64,000 nt of DNA from an uncultured Anaerolineae bacterium (lineage in GTDB: Bacteria > Chloroflexota > Anaerolineae > Anaerolineales > Villigracilaceae), in the NCBI GenBank assembly GCA_903822545.1, contig CAIJPN010000182.1:36777-100776 (forward strand). Reading direction: 5' to 3'. The notes beneath the pieces are model-generated. The model was not told the origin of the DNA and did no database searches. It saw only the letters and a list, made by a program, of their open reading frames with translations. Numbering within the stretch: position 1 is the first letter of the stretch; each line of letters starts with the position of its first letter. Of the stretch, positions 54,740 to 63,400 are shown piece after piece. Made by a program: the position numbers and the translations under genes.

Positions 54740-55669
54740 TTATCTCACACACCGAAACCCAACTCCCGGGCTGAAATAGGTCGGCGTGGCGTTGTTGCGC
54801 ACCCAGGCGCGCAAATCCATATCATAAGTATCCTTCGAACCGCCGCGCATGAAACGATAGTGCATCCCTTCGTACACATCGCTCGTCCATTGCCAGACAT
54901 TCCCGGCCATATCATACAGGCCGTAGGGGCTGGCGTTGTTCACGGTAACGTAGTCGCCATACGTTTTGCCGTTGTAAAAGCCCACCGGCGAAGTCCGCGA
55001 GCCAAAGGTGGACATCTCTTCAAACGGGTCGCGGCTGGCGTAGAAATTGGCCGCATTCAATGCCATCTCCTCGCCCCATGGGAAAGGCCGGTCAGCCCCT
55101 GGGCCTGTCGAAGGGCCACGCGCCGCCTTCTCCCATTCCAGCTCGCTGGGCAGGCGTCCGTTTTGGGCCAGGCAGTAAGCCCGCGAACCAAACCACGAGA
55201 CATTGGTCATCGGGTGGTTTTCGTAGCCGGGCAGTGGCGCGAACTTCGTTCCATCAAACGTAAAACGCGAGGCCGGGTCATCCAGCGGGATAAAAACCCA
55301 GTCACCGGGATCAATTCTTTCCTCGTGCTTAACGCCGTGGAATTTGTCTCCGGGATAAAACCCAACGATGGCTTTTTTCCCGTTAAATTCACCGATTTTG
55401 ACATCGCCCTGGCTGAGGGCCGCCGTTAAATACTCTGTATACTGGCTGACAGTCACATCCGTGAGCATCATCTCGTAATCGTAGTCAATCACCACTGGTT
55501 CAGCTTCCTGCCCTTCCAGGAACTCCCCTGCCGGGATTTTGGCCCAGGTTGACGGGTCGACCCCGGTCTCAAAGCTGGGAATCGGAGCGTTCAGATCAAC
55601 GGGAGCGCATCCAGCCAAAAGAAACATGCTCACTGCGAGGGCCGCGAGAAAGATTTTTGCTTTCATCAC
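54740..55669 (-). CDS. Formylglycine-generating-enzyme-like lipoprotein (SUMF1/NirV type)
   Basis: A 309-residue protein with a lipoprotein signal (FLAALAVSMFLLAGC, Cys about residue 21) and a single FGE-sulfatase domain. Family segments are IPAGEFLEG, HPMTNVSWFGSRAYCL, RLPSELEWEKAARG, PFPWGEE, NASPYGLYDMAGNVWQWTSDVY, the RGGS motif and the final GVGFRCVR. The paired catalytic cysteines of true formylglycine-generating enzymes are not evident, so a binding or structural role is likely. NirV, a similar domain protein, is known beside copper nitrite reductase genes. STGPGAD is an in-frame repeat insertion (55091-55116). The ATG overlaps the stop of the oxidase-like gene by four bases, so the two are translationally coupled. 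Confidence 0.85.
   Translation of the reverse strand: MMKAKIFLAALAVSMFLLAGCAPVDLNAPIPSFETGVDPSTWAKIPAGEFLEGQEAEPVVIDYDYEMMLTDVTVSQYTEYLTAALSQGDVKIGEFNGKKAIVGFYPGDKFHGVKHEERIDPGDWVFIPLDDPASRFTFDGTKFAPLPGYENHPMTNVSWFGSRAYCLAQNGRLPSELEWEKAARGPSTGPGADRPFPWGEEMALNAANFYASRDPFEEMSTFGSRTSPVGFYNGKTYGDYVTVNNASPYGLYDMAGNVWQWTSDVYEGMHYRFMRGGSKDTYDMDLRAWVRNNATPTYFSPGVGFRCVR
55091..55116. repeat. CCCTTCGACAGGC-type repeat inside the FGE-like gene
   Basis: The sequence CTGGGCCTGTCGAAGGGCC contains the word CTTCGACAGGC (read on the - strand), a short repeat seen in many bacterial genomes. It is in frame and adds about seven residues before the PFPWGEE motif. Confidence 0.55.
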
Positions 55670-57135
55670 TTCACCTCCTGGGCCAGTTCCTGGTCGATCT
55701 CTTCCGTCCAGCGGCCGCGCCCCTTGAACAGATCGGTTAAGCGCCAGACCATGATAGCCGCCAGCACTACCAACAACATTCCCAGCCCGAAATCCATCAA
55801 AAGCATCACTGTATTCACCAGCGGCTGCTGCTCGGCCTCGGTCACGAACAAACGCTTCATCTCGAAGATGGTCACAGCAGCGAAGGCGATATCAGACAAG
55901 ATGATGATGCTCCAGCCATACAGTTTGCGCAATGTGCCTTTCAGCCCGATCATATCTCCATAGTAGAGCAGGATAATGGTGGCGACAATGGCCGAAAGCA
56001 CATGCCAGTGACCGGTCAGTTCAATGCGCTCTTCACGGGCCGGCCAGACGCGGAAGATTTCATCCAGCTTGATGGCCATGAAGATGCCGATGCCGCTGAC
56101 GGTGAAGTTCATGAAGAGCATCTGCCAGGTGGGGCCAAAGCGCAGCGGGTCATCGGTCAGCGCGGAGAGTTTTTGCAGGAAGGTGGGCTTTTGCAGGTGC
56201 GCCGTGCCCTGGCGGATGAGTTTGGCCCAGCTCCAGATGAGCAGCAGCAGGGCCGCCAGCATGGAGGGTGTCGCGCCAACGTAGATGATCATGTGCGCCA
56301 CCGGTTCCAGCGGGGTGACCACGCCCCAGACGCCGAGCGAGAGCACAATCGCGCCCAAAATCATCAGCGGCATGGCGATTTTGTGCATTATTCCCTTGAA
56401 ATCGAGCCAGCGGCCAATAATCAGCGTGATCATGATACAGATCAGCGCCAGCATGATGTGCAGGTGCCCGATCACTGCAAATTCCATGGTGGTTTTTTCG
56501 GGGATGCGGATGATGTTTTCGGCCAGGAAAGTCTCAAAGCCATTGCCAAAGTAAGAGCCGGGCACCGCGCCAAAGAGTACCGAGATCAAAGTGGTCAGGG
56601 CGGTGGCAAAAAAGGCCACTCGCTCCATATCCAGCCCTTTAACCGAAGCGTATTCCGGGTTGGTCTGGTGATATTCCTTATCCCAGGGCCACAACGCAAT
56701 GGTGAGCAGCACCCCCGCGAAGAAAATCAGGCTCAGGCCAGTGATATACAGTCCGTGCAGCGCCCAGTTGTGGCCCCAGTAGGCGAAACCCATGCCAAAG
56801 ATCATTGCCATCAGGTAGCCGACTGTGATCAGCACGCGCACAGCGGTGATGTAAAACGGCTTCATCCGCACCAGGCTGGTGATCATGTAGGTTTCAATGG
56901 CGACTACCGCCATGGCGATGGAGTGATACAGGATGATGATGCGCCCCTCGCGCTCAGCCTGGACGATTTGCATCCCCAGGTTTTTGATGACCCAATCGCG
57001 GACGCCGAGTTCGGCCATTGGGCCGGAGAGCATCCCGAACAGGGCTGTTTCCAGCCCGATCATGGCGATGGCCACCAGGATCAGGCCTTTGGTGGTTTTG
57101 AATAAATATTTGAAACGGGTTTGGATGAATTGCAT
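55666..57135 (-). CDS. Divergent heme-copper oxidase/NO reductase-like catalytic subunit
   Basis: A 489-residue protein with 12 predicted helices, as in subunit I of heme-copper oxidases. Candidate ligands lie in the expected helices. His71 in helix 2 (ILYHSIAMAV) could bind a low-spin heme. His224 and His226 are in helix 6 (VIGHLHIML). His281 is in helix 7 (EPVAHMIIYVG, aligning with HHMFTVG of classical enzymes, the first His replaced by Ala280). His376-x-His378 is in helix 10 (TGHWHVLSA, matching the heme-ligand pair AHFHYVLS). His122 and His127 lie in helices 3-4. No subunit II or CuA protein is present. Overall similarity is weak, so the assignment rests on topology, His spacing and the ctaB neighbour. 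Oxygen or nitric oxide reduction is possible, and a non-enzymatic role cannot be excluded. Confidence 0.6.
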   Translation of the reverse strand: MQFIQTRFKYLFKTTKGLILVAIAMIGLETALFGMLSGPMAELGVRDWVIKNLGMQIVQAEREGRIIILYHSIAMAVVAIETYMITSLVRMKPFYITAVRVLITVGYLMAMIFGMGFAYWGHNWALHGLYITGLSLIFFAGVLLTIALWPWDKEYHQTNPEYASVKGLDMERVAFFATALTTLISVLFGAVPGSYFGNGFETFLAENIIRIPEKTTMEFAVIGHLHIMLALICIMITLIIGRWLDFKGIMHKIAMPLMILGAIVLSLGVWGVVTPLEPVAHMIIYVGATPSMLAALLLLIWSWAKLIRQGTAHLQKPTFLQKLSALTDDPLRFGPTWQMLFMNFTVSGIGIFMAIKLDEIFRVWPAREERIELTGHWHVLSAIVATIILLYYGDMIGLKGTLRKLYGWSIIILSDIAFAAVTIFEMKRLFVTEAEQQPLVNTVMLLMDFGLGMLLVVLAAIMVWRLTDLFKGRGRWTEEIDQELAQEVK

Positions 57136-57164
57136 GGAGGCTCCTGAGCTTCACCAGTCTTCAG

Positions 57165-57207
57165 CCAACTCCCCCAAATGAAGTTCTACTTCGTTTGGGG
57201 GAGTTGG
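57165..57207. repeat. 19-bp hairpin inside the oxidase-like cluster
   Basis: The arms 57165-57183 and 57189-57207 are complementary except for one wobble pair, around TTCTA. There is no T run in either direction. It lies in the 83-base gap between the 203-residue membrane protein gene and the oxidase-like gene, where it could stabilise or divide the mRNA. Confidence 0.75.
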
Positions 57208-57218
57208 GATGGGCGGGA

Positions 57219-57830
57219 TTATTTCTTTATATCTTTTACAAACCCAAAGGTAAATGCAATTGTCATTAGTAGCAAGAGCGGAGTCAAAATCAGCATCACA
57301 AACTCAGCGCTGAAGAAAAGCAGTTGCGAACCAGCGGAGAGGAAGGCCAGCGCAATTCCTCCCAGGCCAATCAACACGCCCCCAACCCCGACCCACCAGA
57401 AACCCTTGGCAGCTTTTTTCCCTGAAACGAAGAAGGGCAGCAAAAAAATCACCAGCCCGGCTATACCGTGGAAGAGTGGCACGGAGATTTTCTTGACCAG
57501 TGCCATGCCGCCAATGGCCGAGACCGCAATTGCCAGGAATCCTAGCAGGGCAAACCATTTGAAGAGTTTTTTATACTTTCGCAGGTATTGCTCCATCAGC
57601 CCCATTGAAATTCCCAGCGGAATCAGGGTGGCTACCGTCAAGACATAGGGAGATTTCAAAATTCCCAGCCCCAGGAAAATCAGCAAAAGGCCAGAAACCA
57701 GAAGCACGGCAAAGCCCATCATATAATAAATATCATAAAGGGCTTTTTCTTTGCTGTAGCGTCCCCAAAAACGCCAGAGCAGATAAGCGGCGGTTGCGCC
57801 TGTGAGCAGTAAAGCGATTGTGTCAAGCAT
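57219..57830 (-). CDS. Hypothetical membrane protein, first gene of the oxidase-like cluster
   Basis: A 203-residue protein with six predicted helices, clearly paralogous to the protein at 53237-53842. Both share the helix LLVSGLLLIFLGLGILKSPY and the intramembrane histidine in HGIAGLVIFLLP, and both end with LLLLMT-x-AF-x-x-GF. The ATG at 57830 follows AGGAGAATGGG. Extending to 57896 would run into the TGTGA-N6-TCACA operator and is rejected. It probably forms part of a membrane complex with the oxidase-like protein. Confidence 0.68.
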   Translation of the reverse strand: MLDTIALLLTGATAAYLLWRFWGRYSKEKALYDIYYMMGFAVLLVSGLLLIFLGLGILKSPYVLTVATLIPLGISMGLMEQYLRKYKKLFKWFALLGFLAIAVSAIGGMALVKKISVPLFHGIAGLVIFLLPFFVSGKKAAKGFWWVGVGGVLIGLGGIALAFLSAGSQLLFFSAEFVMLILTPLLLLMTIAFTFGFVKDIKK

Positions 57831-58320
57831 CCCATTCTCCTCTTTAAAAATTAGTTTGTTCATTTTTGCACAATCTGGGTATCTATGATGTGACAAAAAT
57901 CACATACCGAAAAACCACCAGGTTTTTTATAAAAATCTTGAGCCGGGGGAAGGGCTGGGGGCGATGGCAAATTCTCCAAAGGTAGCAACTTGGGTAAATA
58001 TCCTGTGATACGAATAAAATTGTTATGGCAAACATTTTTCGCAGGCCAGCTGCGATAAAATCAGCGTCCCGCGGGTTAAAGCCATCGCAGCCAAAGGGTT
58101 AATCGGCTGCTGGAAGGCCTGAAAGCCGGATTTATTTGAGGCTGCTCCTGGCAGGATGTTTTCAGCCCCTGGCGCAGTGGGCAAAAAGCTGCCGGGTGAG
58201 TAGATACAACTTCGGTAAAATAAGCCTGTTTAATAAGAACTTTTCCTTCACCCTTGCCCATCTCCCCAGGCAAGTGGGGAAATGGTACGCTGGGACAAAT
58301 TTTCATAAGGAGACTCGTCT
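57831..58320. other. Divergent intergenic region with operator and dispersed repeat
   Basis: This 490-base region separates the - strand oxidase-like cluster from nadC. It holds the TGTGA-N6-TCACA site (57889-57904), a dispersed repeat copy (57951-57996: GGGGGAAGGGC followed by CCAAAGGTAGCAACTTG) also found inverted at 63930-63992, and weak hairpins (for example GCAGCC/GGCTGC at 58087-58110). No gene is supported. nadC has AAGGAG just before its start. Confidence 0.6.
57889..57904. promoter_or_regulatory. Perfect CRP/FNR-family operator TGTGA-N6-TCACA
   Basis: TGTGA (57889-57893), six bases, TCACA (57900-57904): an exact match to the CRP-type consensus half-sites. Its centre lies about 66 bases upstream of the 57830 start codon on the - strand, a sensible place for an activator site of the oxidase-like cluster. 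Confidence 0.7.
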
Positions 58321-59181
58321 ATGACCCTGCATCCTGACATTTTATTTTCCATCAAACATGCCCTGAATGAAGACATTGGCACTGGCGATGCCACCTCGAA
58401 CAGCATTATCCCGACGAACGCTAAAATGAAAGGGCAGATCATCGCCAAGCAGGCCGGGATCATTGCCGGGCTGGATGTGGCCGCTGCCGCTTACGCAATG
58501 TTCGACCCGGCAGTGGATTTTCGCGCCCTGACCGGGGAGGGGGCGCGTGTGGAGAACCGTCAAATCGTTGCCAGCCTGGGCGGATCTGCCCGCAGCTTGT
58601 TGACCGTTGAACGAACCGCGCTGAACTTCTTGGGACGCATTTCTGGGATTGCCACGCTGACCCGCCAGTTTGTGGATGCGATTGCTGGAACGCAGGCGAT
58701 TATCCTCGACACGCGCAAAACTGCTCCCGGTTTGCGCATGGCCGATAAGCTGGCTGTGGTGCGCGGTGGCGGGAAAAATCATCGTATCGGGTTATATGAC
58801 ATGATCCTGATTAAGGATAATCACATCGATTTTGCCGGGTCGCTGGGTGAAGCGGTGAAACGTGCCCGCGCTGCCAATGCCGGGCTGGAAATCGAAGTGG
58901 AGGCCCGCAGCCTGGCCGACGTGGAAGAAGCCCTGGCGCTGCATGTGGAGCGCATCTTGTTAGACAATATGACCCTGGAGATGATGCGCGATGCGGTGAA
59001 AATGCGAAATGATTTGGGGCGCGCGGATCATAAGCCCTGGCTGGAAGCGTCGGGCAATGTGACGCTTGAAACGGTGCGCGGAATTGCGGAGACGGGTGTG
59101 GATTTCATCTCCAGTGGGGCGCTGACTCACTCGGCAAGGGTGTTTGATGTTAGTTTTGATTATGTGCAGGGCGATGATTAA
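58321..59181 (+). CDS. nadC: Nicotinate-nucleotide pyrophosphorylase (quinolinate phosphoribosyltransferase)
   Basis: A 286-residue enzyme of de novo NAD synthesis that converts quinolinate and PRPP to nicotinate mononucleotide. Family segments are [77 protein letters not shown] (read in parts), [24 protein letters not shown] and EASGNVTLE. All conserved basic residues for the phosphates seem present. Length is normal (about 280-290). AAGGAG lies nine bases upstream. No nadA or nadB lies in the window. Confidence 0.96.
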   Translation: MTLHPDILFSIKHALNEDIGTGDATSNSIIPTNAKMKGQIIAKQAGIIAGLDVAAAAYAMFDPAVDFRALTGEGARVENRQIVASLGGSARSLLTVERTALNFLGRISGIATLTRQFVDAIAGTQAIILDTRKTAPGLRMADKLAVVRGGGKNHRIGLYDMILIKDNHIDFAGSLGEAVKRARAANAGLEIEVEARSLADVEEALALHVERILLDNMTLEMMRDAVKMRNDLGRADHKPWLEASGNVTLETVRGIAETGVDFISSGALTHSARVFDVSFDYVQGDD

Positions 59182-59651
59182 GTGAATTTCCCGGTTTCTA
59201 TTGCGCCAAGCCCGCGCAGCAGGTTGACGGTGGTGAGCAGGATGGCGGTGCCGCGTTGGCCGGATCCGAGCGAAATCTCTGGTTGGGTCAGGACGGTTTG
59301 ATCGACCAGGATGCGCAGCGGGGCGGGCAAGCCAAAGGGTGAGACAGCCCCGATACGGTATCCGGTGACAGCCAGGACTTCTTCTTCGCTGGCCATGGTC
59401 AGGCGTGATTGGCCGAGGTGGGCGCGCAGGGCCGGCCAGGAAATTTGGGCTGGCCCTGCGACGAGCACCATGACGAATTTGCCTTCGCCTACCCGGAAAA
59501 GGATGCTGCGGACAACTTGCTGGGGGCTTTGTCCGCGTTCGGCGGCGGCTTGTTCGAGGGAATTGACCGGGCCTGGGTGGCGATATTCAGTGTGGGGGAT
59601 GTTGAGCGCGTGCAGCGCGCGGGATACAGGTGTCGGGGCGGATTCTTCCAT
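59178..59651 (-). CDS. YbaK/EbsC-family aminoacyl-tRNA deacylase
   Basis: A 157-residue single-domain protein of the prolyl-tRNA editing family, which hydrolyses mischarged aminoacyl-tRNAs in trans. Features are [52 protein letters not shown] with the usual lysine replaced by arginine near the first strand, and [24 protein letters not shown], where GxxxPFG is the family loop. Specificity (Cys, Ala or other) cannot be told. Its stop codon overlaps that of nadC by four bases, on the opposite strand. Confidence 0.85.
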   Translation of the reverse strand: MEESAPTPVSRALHALNIPHTEYRHPGPVNSLEQAAAERGQSPQQVVRSILFRVGEGKFVMVLVAGPAQISWPALRAHLGQSRLTMASEEEVLAVTGYRIGAVSPFGLPAPLRILVDQTVLTQPEISLGSGQRGTAILLTTVNLLRGLGAIETGKFT

Positions 59652-59768
59652 GCGGGTAGTGTACAGGTTTTGGGATGAAATGGCAAGTTTGTCGTTTGGA
59701 AAATGTCAATTTATGTTATTATCCACAAATTCAGCAATCAAAAATTCAAATTCATTTTGGAGGACACT

Positions 59769-60245
59769 ATGTTTGCTATTCGTTTGTTAGAAGAAGGCGG
59801 CGAAACCGCCAACAGTATGGGTTGGCTGGTGTGGGTGGCGCTGGCGGTTTTCTTCTTGATGGTTTTCTTGGGCTGGCTGGTGGCTAGCAAGGGATGGCTG
59901 AAGAAGGAAGAAGCGCCTGTGGCTCATGGTGGACACGATGAGCACGGCCATGATGATCATGGACATGCCCCTGCGGCGGAGGCCCATGCTGGGCCTGATA
60001 AGCTGACCACGCTGGAAGGCGTTGGCCCGAAGGTGGAAACGGTGTTGCATGGGCTGGGCATTACAACTTTTGCGCAACTGGCTGTGGCTGATCCGGTTAA
60101 GTTGAAGGAAGCGTTGAGCGCGGCTGGTTATAAGTATATGGAACCGGCTGGCTGGATCGAGCAGGCCCAGTTTGCTGCCAGGGGCGATAAAGAAGGCCTG
60201 GCGAAGCTTCAGGGTGAGTTGAAGGGCGGCCGCCGCGTTTCATAA
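59769..60245 (+). CDS. Membrane-anchored helix-hairpin-helix protein with histidine-rich linker
   Basis: A 158-residue protein. One transmembrane helix (about 18-42, [21 protein letters not shown]) is followed by a His/Asp/Gly-rich linker ([22 protein letters not shown], about 53-75, read in parts) that may bind metal. The C-terminal part is a helix-hairpin-helix fold ([27 protein letters not shown]), like that in ribosomal or DNA-repair-associated proteins. GGAGGA precedes the ATG. A membrane-bound HhH protein is unusual; nucleic acid binding at the membrane is conceivable but unproven. A strong terminator follows. Confidence 0.72.
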   Translation: MFAIRLLEEGGETANSMGWLVWVALAVFFLMVFLGWLVASKGWLKKEEAPVAHGGHDEHGHDDHGHAPAAEAHAGPDKLTTLEGVGPKVETVLHGLGITTFAQLAVADPVKLKEALSAAGYKYMEPAGWIEQAQFAARGDKEGLAKLQGELKGGRRVS

Positions 60246-60270
60246 GTGGTTGTGATGTGAATGAATGGAA

Positions 60271-60308
60271 AGTGGGTGCGAGGAGAAAATCTCGCGCCCA
60301 CTTTTTTT
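60271..60308 (+). terminator. Terminator after the HhH membrane protein gene
   Basis: AGTGGGTGCGAG (60271-60282) pairs with CTCGCGCCCACT (60291-60302) with one wobble, followed by TTTTTT. Confidence 0.88.
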
Positions 60309-60441
60309 GCCAAAAGCGCAGCTTACGTGAATAGATATGAGAATTCCTACCGCCGCGAGTGCTGGGAGCGCTGGGATGCTCGAAAAAACTCAGCGCACTC
60401 CGTGTTTTCCGCGATAAAAAACGCTTTTTGCTTTCACCGGC

Positions 60442-63400
60442 TCATGGTTCCAGGCGTGTGATGCCGCTGTTGGTGGCGAACCAGGTGCTGCCATCGGGGG
60501 CAAAGTAGATGTCGTTGACGATGTTGTCGGCCAGGCCATCCTCCTGGGTGTAGAAGTTCCAATTGACGCCATCGTAGCGTACCACGCCTGCATCGCCTGC
60601 ACAGAACCATAGTGCGCCATCGGGGGCGGTTTCAAGGCAGTTGATGTAATCGTTGGGCAGTTGCACATCGGGGTCGGTGGACTGGATGTTTTCCCACTTG
60701 CCATCGCGGAAGCGGTATAGGCCGTTGCCCAGTGTGCCAACCACAAGGCCCCGGGGTGCCTGGGTAACGCTGGTGATGGGCTGGGGAGAAACTTCCAGGA
60801 GTTGCGGCAGGTCGAGCCATGTCCAGGATTGTGTGTCGGGTGAGTATTTGCCAACCATGCGGCCATCATTGGCAGCGGCATAAAGATTCTGGTCGGGCGC
60901 GAGGTAGATCAGGCTGAGCGGTGTTTCGCAAAAGCCGCTGTCGCCGGGGGCAAAGGATTTTTGTACCTTGCCGTCTTTGAGAATGGTCAGCCCCTCGCCG
61001 TTGATGGTGTAAATGGTGCCATCTTCGGCCACCTGCACCTGGTAAATGTCTTTGGATGGCAGCCCCAGGCGGGTATCAAAATGGGTTGTATCGCCATTCA
61101 AGATTTCCCACAGGCCATTGTAGCCACCCAGCCAGAGCGTACCCTCCACATCCAGCGCCATTGGCACACCGCCATCCGGGCCGTTGTACCATTGCCATGT
61201 GCCGGTCGTTGGGTTGAATACATCGGTGCCGTTCATGTAAAGCTCCACGGCGTAAATGGAACCATCTGGGCCGGGCTGGATGTGCTTAAATGATGCATAA
61301 CTAAGTACGTTTGGCTCCGTCCAGATGCTAAATTCACCGTTATAGCGCATCAAACCGTAGCCTTCGGTGCCGATGAAAACAGTATTGTCATCCACCGCCA
61401 GTGAGTAAGCATTTGAGCCAGGCATCGTGCCGTTATCGGCGTTGAAAGTATCCAGCTTTTCGGTTTCGGGGTTATAGCGCGCCAGGCCATAGCCAGCCGC
61501 CCACAGGTTGCCATCGGCATCGAAGGCCAGTCCGTGCACATCGTACACGCTTTGATCGTTCAGGTTGAGCACCTGCTCAAAAGCCCACGAATCCGGGTTG
61601 AATTTTGCCACACCGCCTACACCTGTTCCGACCCATACATCGCCGTTGGCGTCCATCGCCAGTGAGAGCGCGCGAATATCGGGCAGGCCACTGGATGGTT
61701 TGAACACATTCCAATCGCCATCCGAATCCAGCAGCGCCAGGCCGCCGGAAGTTGCCGCCCAAAGCCGGCTATCGCCATCCACCAGCAGGGCGTGGATGCT
61801 GTAGTTAATATGCTCCTCGTCCGGCTCTTCCATGGATGGGAAATTGGCCACCGGCTGCCAGGTTTTCCCGTTAAATTCTTGCAAGCCGCAGCCGCTCACC
61901 CCGCAGTAGGTGGTGCCAACCACCAGCATATCGCCACGCCGCACAATTGCCGAAACGTAATCACTGTCCAGGCCATTGTTGGATGTATAGGTGGCAGTCA
62001 CCACGCCGTTTTCGAGATGCGCCAGCCCGGAACTGGTGCCTACCCAGATCGTCTGGTCTTGCGGGTCGGTGTAGATGGTGGGCGCCCAGGAATCGGGCAG
62101 GCCATCTTTGGATGAAATTTTGGTGGATGTGCCGTTTTCCACATCCCAAACAGCCACCCCGCCTGCCCCCGAGCCGTACACCTGACCATTGAGCAGCGCC
62201 AACCCGTAGTAGCTGTTGCCACCCATCCACGATTGCCATTTTGACTCAGCTGGCGGGGCTGCCAGCGCCACCATGCCGGTGGGAGTCACTTCAGCGATCA
62301 AAATCTCGCGGGTGGGGGTGGCCGGGAGGTTTGTTTCGGTGGAGCGCTGGTTGTTGGGGCGAGCCGTCAGGCGCGGGCGGATGATGAAAAATGCGGTCAG
62401 CGCGGCACAGCCGAAGAGCGCCACCACCAGCCCGATCGAAACCATTTTCCAGGGGATTCTGCGCCCGGTAGCCGGGGATGCCTTTTGGGCGGGTTCTGGT
62501 TGCGGGGCGGGGGCAGCTTTGGAAGAGATGGCAGTTGCTTGAGCGGCGGGGGCTGCCGGGATGGGTGTGACTGGTGGGGCGATAAGGGTTTCTGGCGCGG
62601 CAGGAAGCGCCGGGGCGGACGCTCGAGGCCGGAAGGTGGAATCCAGATCGATGGCAGGATTCGGCGCCGGGGCGGGAATCCCTTTCCCCAGGCTTTCATA
62701 GACAAGTTTCCAGGCGGCCAGGAATTCTTCCATGCTGGCATAGCGGTATTCGCGTGATTTGGAGAGTGCGCGCAGCAGGACAGGCTCGATTTCCACCGGC
62801 AGGTCGGGGCGCACAACTGAGAGTGGCGGCGGCGGTTCCTGGATTTGCTTGAAGATGACGGCCAGCGGGGTTTCGGCCTCGAATGGTACGCGTCCGACCA
62901 GCATTTCGTAGAGCACGATGCCGAGCGAGTAGACATCGGAGCGCTGGTCGGCTTTTTGGCCCTGGGCCTGTTCGGGGCTCATGTAGGCTGGGGTGCCGGT
63001 GATTGCGCCGGTGGCGGTCATGTGCGCCGAGCTTTCGAGCAGTTTGGCGATGCCGAAATCGGTCAGGAAAATATCGCCGCGCTTATCGAGCATGGCATTG
63101 GATGGTTTGATGTCGCGGTGGATGACGCCGTTTTCGTGGGCGTAGTGCAGGGCGTCGGCCAGCTGGCTGAAGATGCGGTCGATTTCGGGCAGGCTGAGCG
63201 GCCCGGCGGTGAGACGGTCTTTGAGCGTGCCAGCTTCCAGGAAGCGCATAACCATGTAGGGTACGCCATCGGTTTCGCCATAATCGTGCACCGGCAGGAT
63301 GTGCGGGTGTTCGAGTTTGGCGATCAGGCGGGCTTCCTGCTGGAAGCGTTTGAGCATGTCGGTGTTTTCGATGAGCTGGTCGGAGACGACTTTGAGCGCA

